A stretch of 64,000 nt of DNA from JAABRU01 sp050180235 (GTDB lineage Bacteria; Desulfobacterota; Desulfobacteria; Desulfobacterales; Desulfococcaceae), in assembly GCA_050180235.1 (NCBI GenBank), contig JBFXEJ010000017.1, positions 6,448-70,447 on the forward strand. The letters run 5' to 3'. A model generated the notes under the pieces. It did not search any database. It was not told the DNA's origin and saw only the letters and a list, made by a program, of their open reading frames with translations. Position numbers and translations under genes: made by a program. This document shows positions 17,901-26,974 of this stretch, piece after piece (within the stretch, counting starts at the first letter, position 1; the number at the start of each line of letters is the position of its first letter).

Positions 17901-18368
17901 TCACTCTTTCCTGCCTGTTACATCATGGAGCCCCAGACTGCCGGAGGAAAACTGTTCCACAATGATTTCATAAAACCTTCTCTGCTGCGCGGGCGACAGC
18001 AGTTCTTTCTCTTCCAGAATATGTGCAATCACTTCTTTTTCCAGTTCTGCCTGGCGGGTCATAATATGTCCCGCGACAGTGTCAATCTTTGTTCTGTCTG
18101 TTGGTTCCCCAAAAAGAAGATCTGCAAGTTCCGCCCGGCTTTGGCGCAGATTTCTCCGGATGTCAGCCACTCTGGGCAGAAAGGTGCTGCGGATGCGGCT
18201 GACCTGTTCCCTCTGGATTTGGCTCAGATCAGGAATAAGATCCAGATACCCTTTGATGGATGTCAGGCTTTTCCACCGTTTCTCCATATGGAAAAAGATC
18301 AGGGACATAGCTGCCAGCATTATCAGCACTGCGGTTCCGAAACCCGCTGCAAAACAGACAAAAGGCAA
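17901..18368 (-). CDS. CpxP/CnrX-like periplasmic sensor
   Basis: 155 residues with one N-terminal membrane anchor (about residues 5-28) and a helical periplasmic domain rich in Arg, Glu and Gln, ending with LLSPAQQRRFYEIIVEQF. That LTPEQRxxF-like ending is typical of the heavy-metal-resistance/Spy/CpxP superfamily. It is the third gene after an ECF sigma factor and its zinc-finger anti-sigma, the same order of functions as in metal- or envelope-stress systems of the CnrYXH type. It probably senses an envelope ligand and acts on the anti-sigma. The inducing signal is unknown. Confidence 0.7.
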   Translation of the reverse strand: MPFVCFAAGFGTAVLIMLAAMSLIFFHMEKRWKSLTSIKGYLDLIPDLSQIQREQVSRIRSTFLPRVADIRRNLRQSRAELADLLFGEPTDRTKIDTVAGHIMTRQAELEKEVIAHILEEKELLSPAQQRRFYEIIVEQFSSGSLGLHDVTGRKE

Positions 18369-18398
18369 GATATTTTTCTCCTTGTGTATGGAAAGAAT

Positions 18399-18773
18399 TC
18401 AAAGAAGATTAAAATAAATACGGCCTAGGGAACAGGGCGGAAAATCTCCGAATTCATCCAGAGTTCCGTTATTTTTCTTTTTAATGGCAAAGAGGGTATC
18501 AAAGAAATACGCAAAAAAATACAGCATTCTGGAAGCCCATGTTCGTGTTTGCGGTATATCCGCTGTTTTCATCATCAGATTCCGCACAAATTCATCACCC
18601 ACACTTTCCGGAGGAAGTCCGGCAAGCAGACTGTCCGCGTGTTTGAAATCATTCCACGTCTGCCTGCATTCCGCACACTGCGACAGGTGTTTTTCCATCT
18701 CCCCGGCTTTTTCCGCGTCCAATTCCCCGTCAAGATACGCGGAAATTTTTTTTCCCTTGTTCCGGCATTTCAT
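18399..18773 (-). CDS. Zinc-finger (ZAS) anti-sigma factor
   Basis: 124 residues. The N-terminus has the zf-HC2/ZAS fold: an early Cys and ISAYLDGEL, then H-x3-C-x2-C as HLSQCAEC (29-36). These bind zinc and clamp the cognate sigma factor. A short hydrophobic stretch (MLYFFAYFFDTLFAI, about 83-97) may be a membrane anchor, so the protein likely sits at the inner membrane. It starts 4 bp after the ECF sigma gene, a normal sigma/anti-sigma pairing. Confidence 0.82.
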   Translation of the reverse strand: MKCRNKGKKISAYLDGELDAEKAGEMEKHLSQCAECRQTWNDFKHADSLLAGLPPESVGDEFVRNLMMKTADIPQTRTWASRMLYFFAYFFDTLFAIKKKNNGTLDEFGDFPPCSLGRIYFNLL

Positions 18774-18777
18774 TCGC

Positions 18778-19329
18778 TCACTCCTTTTGCGGAAATTTTT
18801 CTCTCAGGCTTTTCCGTGCCCTGTAAATCAGTGATTCCACACCCGGAACACTGATATGAAGCACTTCACTGATTTCTGTGTAAGACAGTCCTTCGGTGAC
18901 ACGGAGAAGCAATGCAGCCCGCTGTTTTTCCGGCAGTTCCCTCAAAGCGGAAAACACCGCATTCTTCAGATGGTAAATGTCTTCCGGATTTGCGGATGCA
19001 CTGTCTGAAAGGCTGTGTTCCTCACAAAGTTCTTTGGTGAAATCCCTTTGTCTTCTGCGACGCCGGGCTTCATTCATGGAAAGATTATACGCGATTGTGA
19101 ATATCCATGCAGATACGGAAGAATCGGAACGCACCTCAAAACGGGATGCAGCCCGGTACACTCTCAGAAAAACCTCCTGGGTCAGATCCTCGGCCTGCTG
19201 ACGTTCTCCGCCCATGTATTTCCGGATGAAACTGAAAAGCGGATTTTGGTATCGTCTTACAAGGGCTTCAAATGCCTGACGGTCGCCATTCCCGATGGCC
19301 TGCATCAGTTCGGTATCCGTTTTTTCCAT
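18778..19329 (-). CDS. ECF RNA polymerase sigma factor
   Basis: 183 residues, the normal ECF length. Region 2 includes QAEDLTQEVFLRVYRAASRF and WIFTIAYNLSMNEARRRRR (DNA melting and -10 contact). Region 4 includes LPEKQRAALLLRVTEGLSY and the helix-turn-helix VPGVESLIYRARKSL. It is RpoE/CnrH-like and is followed by its anti-sigma and a CpxP-like sensor, so the three probably form an envelope or metal stress circuit in which the sigma drives its own operon. No upstream autoregulatory promoter could be assigned by eye. Confidence 0.9.
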   Translation of the reverse strand: MEKTDTELMQAIGNGDRQAFEALVRRYQNPLFSFIRKYMGGERQQAEDLTQEVFLRVYRAASRFEVRSDSSVSAWIFTIAYNLSMNEARRRRRQRDFTKELCEEHSLSDSASANPEDIYHLKNAVFSALRELPEKQRAALLLRVTEGLSYTEISEVLHISVPGVESLIYRARKSLREKFPQKE

Positions 19330-19366
19330 GGGGTTTTGGCTTTTTCCTGCTCAAATGCAGGCTGGG

Positions 19367-19834
19367 TTATTTAAAGCGGCTGTCAGAGCGTTTGGCAGCC
19401 ACTTCCTGTTTATCCGCTGTCATCCAGCCGGAAGAACTCTTTGATACTGCGTCAAAATTTTCAATATAGGGTTTAATATCCAAAAGCGGGGTTCCATCCA
19501 GGACATCAATCCCCTTCACCGTAAGAACCGCTCCTTCCGCTTTTATCAGTTGAACGATGGAGATACCGATATGATTTGGCCTTAAAGGAGAACGAGTTGC
19601 AAAAACGCCCCGCTCCACTGTATCCAGAAAAGGAGTTACTGTCAGACAGGTTCTGTCTGCCTTATGAAAAAGATAAATAAGATAGATATGGCTGAATCCG
19701 TCCAAATCTGTAAGCCCTTCAACATAATGCTCATCAATATGCACTGTCCCTTCGATGTCTGCTGCACCTTTGGGCTGTATCGGCATATTTTCCAGGTTTT
19801 TAAAAGGCGAGTGAATGATACCTATTGGTTCCAA
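19367..19834 (-). CDS. trmO: tRNA m6t6A37 methyltransferase TrmO
   Basis: 155 residues of the TsaA/TrmO (UPF0066) beta-barrel family, which methylates N6 of threonylcarbamoyladenosine-37 in tRNA. Conserved segments are IGIIHSPFK at the start, DLDGFSHIYLIYLFH, the signature FATRSPLRPNHIGIS and LDIKPYIENFD. A TTG start at 19834 is chosen because it lies 7-8 bases after AAAAAAGGAG and begins exactly where family members begin; the longer frame to 19879 adds an unrelated leader. It follows the MOT1-type transporter by 60 bp, so the two may be co-transcribed. Confidence 0.88.
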   Translation of the reverse strand: MEPIGIIHSPFKNLENMPIQPKGAADIEGTVHIDEHYVEGLTDLDGFSHIYLIYLFHKADRTCLTVTPFLDTVERGVFATRSPLRPNHIGISIVQLIKAEGAVLTVKGIDVLDGTPLLDIKPYIENFDAVSKSSSGWMTADKQEVAAKRSDSRFK

Positions 19835-19893
19835 TTTGTTTCTCCTTTTTTCTTCATTTCGGCCCGATTGAAATAACAAAAGACCTGATTCAT

Positions 19894-21156
19894 CTAAATT
19901 TTAATCTTTGCCTTATTGATAAGGAAATCCGTTGCAATCCCGATTCCAAATGCCCATGCCATATTCGGAACTGCAAGTGATATGCCGCTGATCAGCAGAG
20001 CCACAAAATATTCCTCATTTGTTTTCAGGCTGCGGATCAGAGGACAGAGTTCAAGTCCGGCAAAAATAAGCAGAACGCCCAGAACAGAGTTTGGAATCAT
20101 CGTAAGAACGGCAAAACCGAGTTCCCCGAAAAACAATGCTGTCAGAACAAAGAAAAGACCAATCATGAGCGGTGCGCCCCCGGTTCTTGCTCCAAAGCGA
20201 AAATGGGCTGCCAGTCCCCCGGTTCCGTGACACATGGGAACAGCACCGATAAATCCGACCGGCAAATTGGCAATTCCCATTGTCAGGGCAAATTTTCCTG
20301 CTTTGGTTTTCTGAAGCAGCGGATTGTCCGGAAAAATCGTAGTGCAAAGGTCAGCCGTTCCCACACAGGCATTTCCGATTGTCAATGGAATCTGTGGCAG
20401 AATCAGCATGATAAATGCAATCCAGAAGTCATTCAAAGAGGGAATAATCACACGGATATCCGTAGGCCCAAGTGAAAATTTCTGTCCCTTAAAACCCCCG
20501 AAAATAAAACCCACTGTGATTCCTACGCCTACCGCAGCAATTGCCGCGGGCAGTTTTTTGTTGTCCAGCAGCAGCAGCACCATCACAAAAACAAAGATGC
20601 CGAGAGCCAGATTAATGTTGAAACCGGCTGCATTGACCGAACTTTCGGAAATAAACAAATCTTTTTTCACAATCAGTTCGATCCCTTTGCGCAGAAATAC
20701 CAGACCCAGTGCGAGTTGGATACCGCGAACAACCGGCTGCGTAAACAGTTTTGCCAGTTTATCCACCAGACCGGTAAGGGCAAAAAACAGCAGAAGAAAT
20801 CCGAAAATAATTCCGGATGCTCCGATCACCGATTCTGTAATCATCGCAGGATAGGCAATGGCAATGGCCCCCACAGCTTTCAAAGGCTGAACCGGAACCG
20901 GGAGTTTGAAATAATATCCTGTGAGGATATAAAACAGTCCGAATGACAGAAACACTGAGGAAGGACTCAGTTTGTTGATAATAATCATTCCCAGGACAAT
21001 CGGTAACAGGGTTCCCAGATCTCCGAAAGAACCGGCCAGCTCGACACGGTCAAATTTCAGATTTTCAAAAAGTCTGTTTTTTGGATTTCCCGCGGGGATT
21101 TCGGAAGGATTTTCTGAATCCTTGTATTTCACACCGGCACTGCTGACTTTTTCCAT
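19894..21156 (-). CDS. MOT1-type molybdate/sulfate transporter
   Basis: 420 residues, about ten hydrophobic segments. The motifs GSFGDLGTLLPIVLG and PVQPLKAVGAIAIAYP, and later PMCHGTGGLAAHFRFGARTGG, are those of the MOT1 branch of SulP-like transporters, which take up molybdate (sulfate in some reports). It is an inner-membrane importer. ATG 21156 is preferred because it follows GAGGAGG; the longer frame to 21285 adds a non-hydrophobic leader. Molybdate import would suit an anaerobe with molybdo-enzymes, but the substrate is inferred from family. Confidence 0.83.
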   Translation of the reverse strand: MEKVSSAGVKYKDSENPSEIPAGNPKNRLFENLKFDRVELAGSFGDLGTLLPIVLGMIIINKLSPSSVFLSFGLFYILTGYYFKLPVPVQPLKAVGAIAIAYPAMITESVIGASGIIFGFLLLFFALTGLVDKLAKLFTQPVVRGIQLALGLVFLRKGIELIVKKDLFISESSVNAAGFNINLALGIFVFVMVLLLLDNKKLPAAIAAVGVGITVGFIFGGFKGQKFSLGPTDIRVIIPSLNDFWIAFIMLILPQIPLTIGNACVGTADLCTTIFPDNPLLQKTKAGKFALTMGIANLPVGFIGAVPMCHGTGGLAAHFRFGARTGGAPLMIGLFFVLTALFFGELGFAVLTMIPNSVLGVLLIFAGLELCPLIRSLKTNEEYFVALLISGISLAVPNMAWAFGIGIATDFLINKAKIKI

Positions 21157-21298
21157 ACATAACCTCCTCAATTCTGTTTTGGTTTTGCCCTGAACTTTTC
21201 GGGTTTCGGCAGTCTCTTTTCTGAAATGTAAAACAGCAGAGAAAGGAAAAACCCGCGAAAAAATATTTGGATTTTGCAGCGACACATGAAAAATATGC

Positions 21299-21988
21299 TT
21301 ATCCCTCTTTATCCGGAAGCGTAAATTTGTAACCTATGCCATATACCGAGCAGATAGGCTGATATTCCGGCAGATGATCCCCGATTTTTTTCCGCAGATT
21401 TTTGATATGGGAATCAATGGTGCGTTCATAACCCTCAAAATCATATCCCTGCACTTTGGAGATCAAATCCGCGCGGGAGAAAACCCTGTCCGGATGCAGG
21501 AGCATAATTTTCAGCAGACTATACTCAATGGGCGTCAGGTTCAGGGGATTGCCGTTTACCGAAACCGTGTGTTTTTCCTCATCCAGATGAACCGGACCCA
21601 TGCGGATCTGCTTTCCGGAAATTTCAGGCTTTGAACGGCGCAGCACGGCCTTTACCCTTGCCATCACTTCCCTGGGGCTGAAGGGTTTGCAGATATAATC
21701 ATCCGCACCCAGTTCCAGCCCCACAATCCTATCAATCTCTTCCACCTTTGCGGTAATCATGATGATGGGAACATTGGAAAATTTCCGTATTTCCCGGCAG
21801 ATTTCCGTGCCTTCCATACCCGGCAGCATGATATCCAGCAGAATCAGATCCGGAGGCTCCTTTTTCACAAAAGGAACCACCGTATCCCCGCGATCCATGC
21901 AGGAAGCCGTATATCCGGCATTTACAAGATAATCCCGCAAAAGCCGGGCAATCTTGATTTCATCTTCCGCAATAAGTATATGCTGCAT
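21299..21988 (-). CDS. OmpR/PhoB-family response regulator, BaeR-like
   Basis: 229 residues. Receiver domain with acidic pocket (EDE, 8-10), phosphoacceptor Asp52 (LILLDIMLP), Thr in MITAK and Lys in YICKPF. The C-terminal winged helix has LTPIEYSLLKIM and YERTIDSHIKNLRKKI, closest in feel to BaeR. It should be activated by a sensor kinase and bind DNA as a dimer. No kinase gene is adjacent, so it is an orphan here. The stop lies just upstream of the MOT1 gene on the same strand, but the 140-bp gap leaves co-transcription open. Confidence 0.88.
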   Translation of the reverse strand: MQHILIAEDEIKIARLLRDYLVNAGYTASCMDRGDTVVPFVKKEPPDLILLDIMLPGMEGTEICREIRKFSNVPIIMITAKVEEIDRIVGLELGADDYICKPFSPREVMARVKAVLRRSKPEISGKQIRMGPVHLDEEKHTVSVNGNPLNLTPIEYSLLKIMLLHPDRVFSRADLISKVQGYDFEGYERTIDSHIKNLRKKIGDHLPEYQPICSVYGIGYKFTLPDKEG

Positions 21989-22073
21989 CTGTTTTTCTCC
22001 TGAACACGTTCATTCATCCAGAATGCTTTTCTTCATGAGGCATAAAATCGGAAAATGCCGGAATACAGCATGT

Positions 22074-22116
22074 TCCGGTGTTCCGGATACCGGCGGGAAT
22101 GCCGGTATCCAAAAAC
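22074..22116. repeat. REP-like palindrome
   Basis: GGATACCGGCGGGAATGCCGGTATCC forms a short hairpin of the dispersed palindrome family, between the response regulator and the serine acetyltransferase gene. Confidence 0.55.
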
Positions 22117-22192
22117 GGGAAATCAGCATAATATTCTGTAAATACAATTTAAATGATCAGCATTGCCTGTGCGGCACTGCCCATATGCAGCA

Positions 22193-23143
22193 TCATTTGT
22201 ATATCAGCCGGGGCGGTTCCAGCAGCACCTTTGTGTCCGGGGGGATGGATTCCGTTATCCAGACATTTCCGCCAATGACCGAACGCTCCCCGATAACCGT
22301 GTCTCCGCCCAGAATCGTGGCTCCGGAATAGATTATTACATCATCTCTGATGGTGGGATGACGTTTTTTTCCCCGCAACTGCTCCCCGGCATCTTTGGGA
22401 AGGGACAGCGCACCCAGGGTGACACCCTGATAAATGCGCACATTGTTTCCAATCACAGTGGTTTCTCCGATGACCACACCGGTTCCGTGATCAATGACAA
22501 AGCGTTCCCCGATCTCCGCTCCGGGATGAATATCAATTCCTGTGAGATTGTGTGCATATTCGCTCATTATACGGGGCAGAAAAGGCACGTTCATGTCATA
22601 CAAATGATGGGCTATCCGGTGCACCCATATGGCAAAGATGCCAGGATAACTGAAAATAATTTCATCATAACTGCGTGCTGCCGGGTCTCCCTCATAGGCA
22701 GCGGCCACGTCCGAGGCCAGGGTTTTCTGAATATCCGGGAGGGACTGCAGCAGTTTCAGAGCGATTTCATTTCCCTGCCCTTCGCAGTCCCGGCATGCTT
22801 CGCCATAGCGGAAGCAGTCATGGCGGATGCTCCGGGCCACCTGTTCTGCCAGCATGTCATACACAGTGGAAAGAGTCTGGCCCAGACTGTAACGCAGATT
22901 CACAGGATCAGTTTTTTCCCGTGCAAAGTAACCGGGAAAAAGAATCTCCCGCAGCCGTTCAATGATTCCAATCACTGATTCCCTGGATGGAATGGGTTCA
23001 TAGGTTACATGGCTGTGGCAGGTTTTATCGTCACAACTGTCGAGAATTTTTTCCAAAATATCAGGAAGCTGCTCCCGGTGCTGCGTGACATTTCTGGCAT
23101 CTGTTTTGCATGTTTCACCGGGTATTCTGATTTTTTCATCCAT
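22193..23143 (-). CDS. cysE: Serine O-acetyltransferase
   Basis: 316 residues, EpsC-type. Makes O-acetylserine from serine and acetyl-CoA, the first committed step of cysteine synthesis. The left-handed beta-helix hexapeptide region starts near DIHPGAEIG and continues through VIDHGTGVVIGETTVIG, RIYQGVTLGAL and SGATILGGDTVIG. The catalytic His/Asp dyad of the family lies in the IDIHPGA and IDHGTG segments. The N-terminal 180 residues are helical and longer than in enteric CysE, as is usual for the SATase seen in anaerobes. A GAAAGGAAGG ribosome site precedes the ATG. Confidence 0.92.
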   Translation of the reverse strand: MDEKIRIPGETCKTDARNVTQHREQLPDILEKILDSCDDKTCHSHVTYEPIPSRESVIGIIERLREILFPGYFAREKTDPVNLRYSLGQTLSTVYDMLAEQVARSIRHDCFRYGEACRDCEGQGNEIALKLLQSLPDIQKTLASDVAAAYEGDPAARSYDEIIFSYPGIFAIWVHRIAHHLYDMNVPFLPRIMSEYAHNLTGIDIHPGAEIGERFVIDHGTGVVIGETTVIGNNVRIYQGVTLGALSLPKDAGEQLRGKKRHPTIRDDVIIYSGATILGGDTVIGERSVIGGNVWITESIPPDTKVLLEPPRLIYK

Positions 23144-23762
23144 AACACACCTTCCTTTCTTATTCCTTTTTTATACAGATTTTATCTCCGTATCTCAGAG
23201 TGTTGTACGGGACGGAATGCCATTCACACAGTGTTTAAGAAAAAGTCTGTCCCCGAAACCATAAGGTATTTCAAAACACCAGGGGCTGATGGTGAAAATC
23301 TTTTTCCTGAAATTTGCAGATTGTTTCATGATGTCTGTGCGTGAATTATTATATTAATAAGTCTTTTGTCCAATGTCAAAGTCAACTGATGCAGACAGGG
23401 ATTTTGCCATGACCGGTTTCATAACTGCCGGACCAGAAGTTTTGGAACCGGTATTCTGCTGTTTTGCCCATTGCAGATAATTCGGAGTTATACATCTCAA
23501 AAATCTCATTATACGCACTCTGACCGGGAGCATAAAAAAATCAATCTGATTTACATATCACTGCCAATATGATAACCTGCTTAGGCATCAAAGTCATACT
23601 GGTAAAAGCCGGTATCCGAAACATATCGGAATTGGAGGATTCCGACTTTTGCCGGAATCACGGAGCAGGCTGCTGACATTTGAACAGACTGCACAATATC
23701 GGCCAATAAATTCAAAGATTAAGAAATAAACTGCTTAGCTGCCAAAAAGAAAGGAAAATGAA
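23144..23762. repeat. Intergenic region with REP-like palindromes
   Basis: No supported gene over about 620 bp between divergent genes. Positions 23588-23675 hold AAGTCATACTGGTAAAAGCC, GTATCCGAAACATATCGGA and GACTTTTGCCGGAATCACGG, a copy of the dispersed palindrome family. An ATG-proximal AAAGAAAGGA motif at the right edge serves the protease gene. The rest is A+T-rich without recognised structure. Confidence 0.5.
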
Positions 23763-24422
23763 ATGAATATCAGTGAAAACTGGCTTTGGGGAAAAATGAT
23801 GTATCTGCTTCCCCTGCTCCTGTCTCTTTCCGTCCATGAATGGGCCCATGCCTGGGCTGCTTCGCGGCTGGGGGATGACACGGCCAGACAGATGGGACGC
23901 CTGACCCTTAATCCCCTGGCCCATATTGATCCCATTGGAACCGTTCTGCTGCCCCTTATGGGTGTGCCCTTTGGATGGGCCAAACCTGTGCCCATCAATC
24001 CCATGCGCTTTCATCGGGAGATCTACATGGGCAAAGGCGTCATGCTCACTGCCATTGCAGGCCCGGTTTCCAATCTGTGCCTCGCATTTGCCTGCGGACT
24101 GCTGATTTTTGTTTTTTCCGGAATACTGTCCATACGCATAGAGCAGGCAGAGGGGCTTTATATGATGCTGGAAATCATGGTGATGATGAATGTGATTCTG
24201 GCTGTGTTCAATGCCATTCCGGTTCCGCCTTTGGACGGTAGCCGGGTAATGGATTATTTTGTGCCAAATCAGTACAGGGATACCTGGGAGCAGTTCTGCC
24301 GCATAGGGCCGCTGGCTTTGATGGCGATCATTTTTCTGCCCCGGATAATGGGTTTCAGTATTATGGCCTGGCCGCTGAGAATTACGGAATATATCCTGAA
24401 TATGATGTATGTGAAGGGGTAA
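23763..24422 (+). CDS. Site-2-type membrane metalloprotease (M50)
   Basis: 219 residues, mostly hydrophobic with about five or six membrane spans. The zinc motif HEWAH is at 25-29 and the third ligand Asp158 lies in NAIPVPPLDGSR (150-161). NPLAHIDPIGT and GWAKPVP are typical of the short, PDZ-less SpoIVFB/Rv-type site-2 protease group. Such proteins cut transmembrane segments of regulators within the bilayer. The target is unknown; the anti-sigma at 18.4 kb is not linked to it by any evidence beyond being in the window. Good ribosome site (GGAAA) at 23753-23757. Confidence 0.87.
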   Translation: MNISENWLWGKMMYLLPLLLSLSVHEWAHAWAASRLGDDTARQMGRLTLNPLAHIDPIGTVLLPLMGVPFGWAKPVPINPMRFHREIYMGKGVMLTAIAGPVSNLCLAFACGLLIFVFSGILSIRIEQAEGLYMMLEIMVMMNVILAVFNAIPVPPLDGSRVMDYFVPNQYRDTWEQFCRIGPLALMAIIFLPRIMGFSIMAWPLRITEYILNMMYVKG

Positions 24423-24453
24423 TAAGGAAAATTCCTTTTGAAGGCAGGGTGTT

Positions 24454-24605
24454 ATACCGATTCTCTATTGATTTGATACAATATTTATTGTCAGTTTTTC
24501 CGCTGCTGCGCGTGTGCAAAAAACCGCTCCGCTTAATTTTTGCACTCCTCCGGATCAGTTTCGGCCGGAAGTGCAGATTGTATCAGGTCAATGGCGATTT
24601 GGTAT
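24454..24605. repeat. ATACC..GGTAT palindromic repeat
   Basis: Ends ATACCGATTCTCTATTGA and TCAATGGCGATTTGGTAT enclose GTGCAAAAAACCGCTCC and its opposed TTTTTGCACTCC. Same family as 8144-8270, 10730-10788, 29195-29287 and 61690-61802. Confidence 0.65.
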
Positions 24606-24661
24606 AAAACTAACGATTATTTAGTGCCAAAATTTTTTTAACAATAAAAATGAGGAATATC

Positions 24662-24931
24662 ATGGAATTGCTGAAAAAAGAAAAACAGGGTGAGGTAGTG
24701 GTACTGATATTCTGTGAAAATGAATTCAATGCGGCTGTTTCCGAAAAATTCAAGTCAGAATCCCTCAGATATATTGAAGAGGGCAGCAGTCGTATCGCAC
24801 TGGATCTGTCCAATGTAAGGTTTATGGACAGCAGCGGACTCGGAGCTCTGATTTTTTTTCTGAAAAAGGCGGATCAGAAAACAGAGTTTGCCATCTTCGG
24901 TCTCAGCAAAATGGTAAAAAATCTGCTGTAG
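24662..24931 (+). CDS. STAS-domain anti-sigma antagonist, cut by amber codon
   Basis: 89 residues of a single STAS domain. DLSNVRFMDSSGLGAL carries the phosphorylatable serine (Ser57/Ser58), as in SpoIIAA-type anti-anti-sigma factors that switch partners when phosphorylated by a kinase and released by a PP2C phosphatase (one is at 33.0 kb). The domain stops early at TAG (24929-24931), where family members would continue with the last helix. The same frame after TAG reads ITKTYKAFRIFENREDAAAS and ends at TGA 25004-25006. ATG 24662 follows GAGGA; an earlier ATG at 24650 is less well placed. Probably a recent nonsense mutation. Confidence 0.78.
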   Translation: MELLKKEKQGEVVVLIFCENEFNAAVSEKFKSESLRYIEEGSSRIALDLSNVRFMDSSGLGALIFFLKKADQKTEFAIFGLSKMVKNLL

Positions 24932-25006
24932 ATAACAAAAACATACAAGGCATTCAGAATATTTGAAAACAGGGAGGATGCTGCAGCGTCTCTCACGGCA
25001 TCCTGA
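24932..25006 (+). other. In-frame continuation of the STAS domain after TAG
   Basis: 24 sense codons in the frame of the STAS gene, then TGA. The encoded ITKTYKAFRIFENREDAAAS matches the pattern of the C-terminal STAS helix (hydrophobic residues near a conserved F-x-I/V-F then acidic stretch). This shows that the gene was longer before the amber codon arose, or that the codon is read through. Confidence 0.6.
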
Positions 25007-25105
25007 TGCCCGGCTCCGGCGAACGGCACGGTTTCATTGCAGAGCAGGTGCCTGCACAGTATTGTCTGAAAAAATTATATTTTGGGCAGCCCGGAATCTG
25101 TTTCC

Positions 25106-26974
25106 TCACTGTTTTTGCAGCAGAATCAGACGCAGTCTTTCAAATTCCATCTCCATCTGTGCCAGTTCTCCGGCAGCAGTGTTTAAATCCCCCTTTTTCG
25201 CGGTCTGTTCAATTCTGAGAGCGGTATCGCGCATGGCATATGCGCTTATATTTGCGGAAGATCCTTTGATGAGATGTGCTTTTTTTCCAGCGGACTCTGC
25301 ATCTTTTTCAGCAATGGACTGTTGCAGATTCCGGATCTGTTTAACCATATCCTCCAGATAAATACCGGTCAGTTCTTTCAGAAACTGTTCATCCCCTTCC
25401 AGTCTTTCCAGCAGATCATCCCGGTCGAAAATATATTTCTGATCCGCATGGGCATTTTTTTTCTCTTCAATGAAATCCGCCTGTCCTTTTTCAGTTTTAT
25501 GTTCATTTTCTTCTTTGCTGCGGCAGGATTCAGGACAGGTGGACAGCAGAAGATGTTTTTCGATAATCCTCAGAAGTTTCTGCGGCTGAACCGGTTTGGT
25601 AAGATATTCATTCATGCCTGCCTCAATGCACCGTTCCCGGTCATCTTTCATGGCATGGGCCGTCAAAGCGATTACCGGCACATCGCTTTTCAGTTCACTG
25701 CGGATGAAACGGGTGGCCTCAAGTCCGTCCATTTCAGGCATATTCACATCCATAAGCACAAGGCTGTAGGTATATTTTTTCAGTGCCTGCACAGCCTCCA
25801 TCCCGTTTATCACAGCGTCTGTCTGAAATCCGTTTTTTTCCAGAATTGCCACAGCCAGCATCCGGTTCACCTCATTGTCTTCAGCAAGCAGTATCCGGTG
25901 CCTGTGTTTACGGATGTCCATGACAGACGGTTGTGCTGTGAAAGCCAAAGGACTGTCCGGTTTTACGGGAAAAGTATCTGCGGATTCATCTGCCGCACTT
26001 CCGAAAACAGCGGTAAACCGGAAAACCGTGCCTTTTCCCGGCCTGCTTTTCACATCGATACTGCCGCCCATCATTTCCACCAGTCCCTTTGAAATGACAA
26101 GACCCAGCCCGGTTCCGCCGTATTCACGGGTTGTGGACGCGTCCACCTGTGAAAAGGATTTAAACAGCCGATCCAGACGTTCCGGGGGAATTCCGATGCC
26201 CGTGTCACTGACAGAAAAATGTATAGTGTTCGTATCCCTTTCTTTTCCCATCAGACAGACTTCAATCTTTACCTGCCCCTTTTCTGTGAATTTGATGGCA
26301 TTTCCGATCAGATTGATCAGTATCTGACGAAGCCGTTCCGGATCCCCGATCAGTTTCACAGGAACATCGGGTTCCACAAAGCAGGAAAAATCCAGATGTT
26401 TTTTTTCTGCCATGATTTTGAACATGGCGGACAGATTTTCCATAAGAGTCTGCAAATCGAAAACACTTTCCTCCAGTTCCAGTTTTCCTGCCTCAATTTT
26501 GGAAAAATCCAGGATGTCATTGATGATCCGCAGCAGTGAATCCGCACAGCTCTGCGTTGTCTGCACATAAGTCTGCTGCCGGGGAGTCAGTTCCGTGTCA
26601 AGCAGCAGTCCGGTCATGCCGATAATGCCGTTCATGGGTGTCCGGATTTCATGACTCATATGGGCAAGAAACTGGCTCTTGGCCTGGTTCGCTGATTCGG
26701 CAAGCCATTTGTCCCGCTGGGCTTTTTCCATTTCCTGCATAAAATAATGGGCATGTGAACCGAAAATCAGAAAAAGACATACAAGGATGACGCGGTGAAG
26801 CCAGACCTGCTGTATTTTCAGACCGGTAAAGGTATAGAAGAAATCCACCTGTGGCGGAAAAATTTCCAGAAAGGATTCTGTGAGACAGTAAAATGCGGCC
26901 ATGGCAATCCCTATGAGCAGCATCTGGTATCGGACAAATATGTTTTTCTTTTCCTGCATTTCGCGTATCATCAC
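25106..26974 (-). CDS. Hybrid sensor histidine kinase (HK-REC-HPt)
   Basis: About 622 residues. Two membrane spans (near 17-36 and 57-76) flank a short periplasmic loop. Then HisKA with phospho-His108 (FLAHMSHEIRTPMNG), an ATPase domain (N box NLIGNAIKFTEKG, G1 DTGIGIP, G2 GGTGLGL), a receiver with Asp409 (LVLMDVNMPEMDG), and a C-terminal HPt with His567 (AHLIKGSSAN). This is the BarA/ArcB-like phosphorelay layout: His to Asp to His, then an external regulator. The likely recipient is unknown; response regulators lie 1-2 kb away. The frame opens with GTG 26974, or ATG one codon later. Confidence 0.92.
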   Translation of the reverse strand: MMIREMQEKKNIFVRYQMLLIGIAMAAFYCLTESFLEIFPPQVDFFYTFTGLKIQQVWLHRVILVCLFLIFGSHAHYFMQEMEKAQRDKWLAESANQAKSQFLAHMSHEIRTPMNGIIGMTGLLLDTELTPRQQTYVQTTQSCADSLLRIINDILDFSKIEAGKLELEESVFDLQTLMENLSAMFKIMAEKKHLDFSCFVEPDVPVKLIGDPERLRQILINLIGNAIKFTEKGQVKIEVCLMGKERDTNTIHFSVSDTGIGIPPERLDRLFKSFSQVDASTTREYGGTGLGLVISKGLVEMMGGSIDVKSRPGKGTVFRFTAVFGSAADESADTFPVKPDSPLAFTAQPSVMDIRKHRHRILLAEDNEVNRMLAVAILEKNGFQTDAVINGMEAVQALKKYTYSLVLMDVNMPEMDGLEATRFIRSELKSDVPVIALTAHAMKDDRERCIEAGMNEYLTKPVQPQKLLRIIEKHLLLSTCPESCRSKEENEHKTEKGQADFIEEKKNAHADQKYIFDRDDLLERLEGDEQFLKELTGIYLEDMVKQIRNLQQSIAEKDAESAGKKAHLIKGSSANISAYAMRDTALRIEQTAKKGDLNTAAGELAQMEMEFERLRLILLQKQ

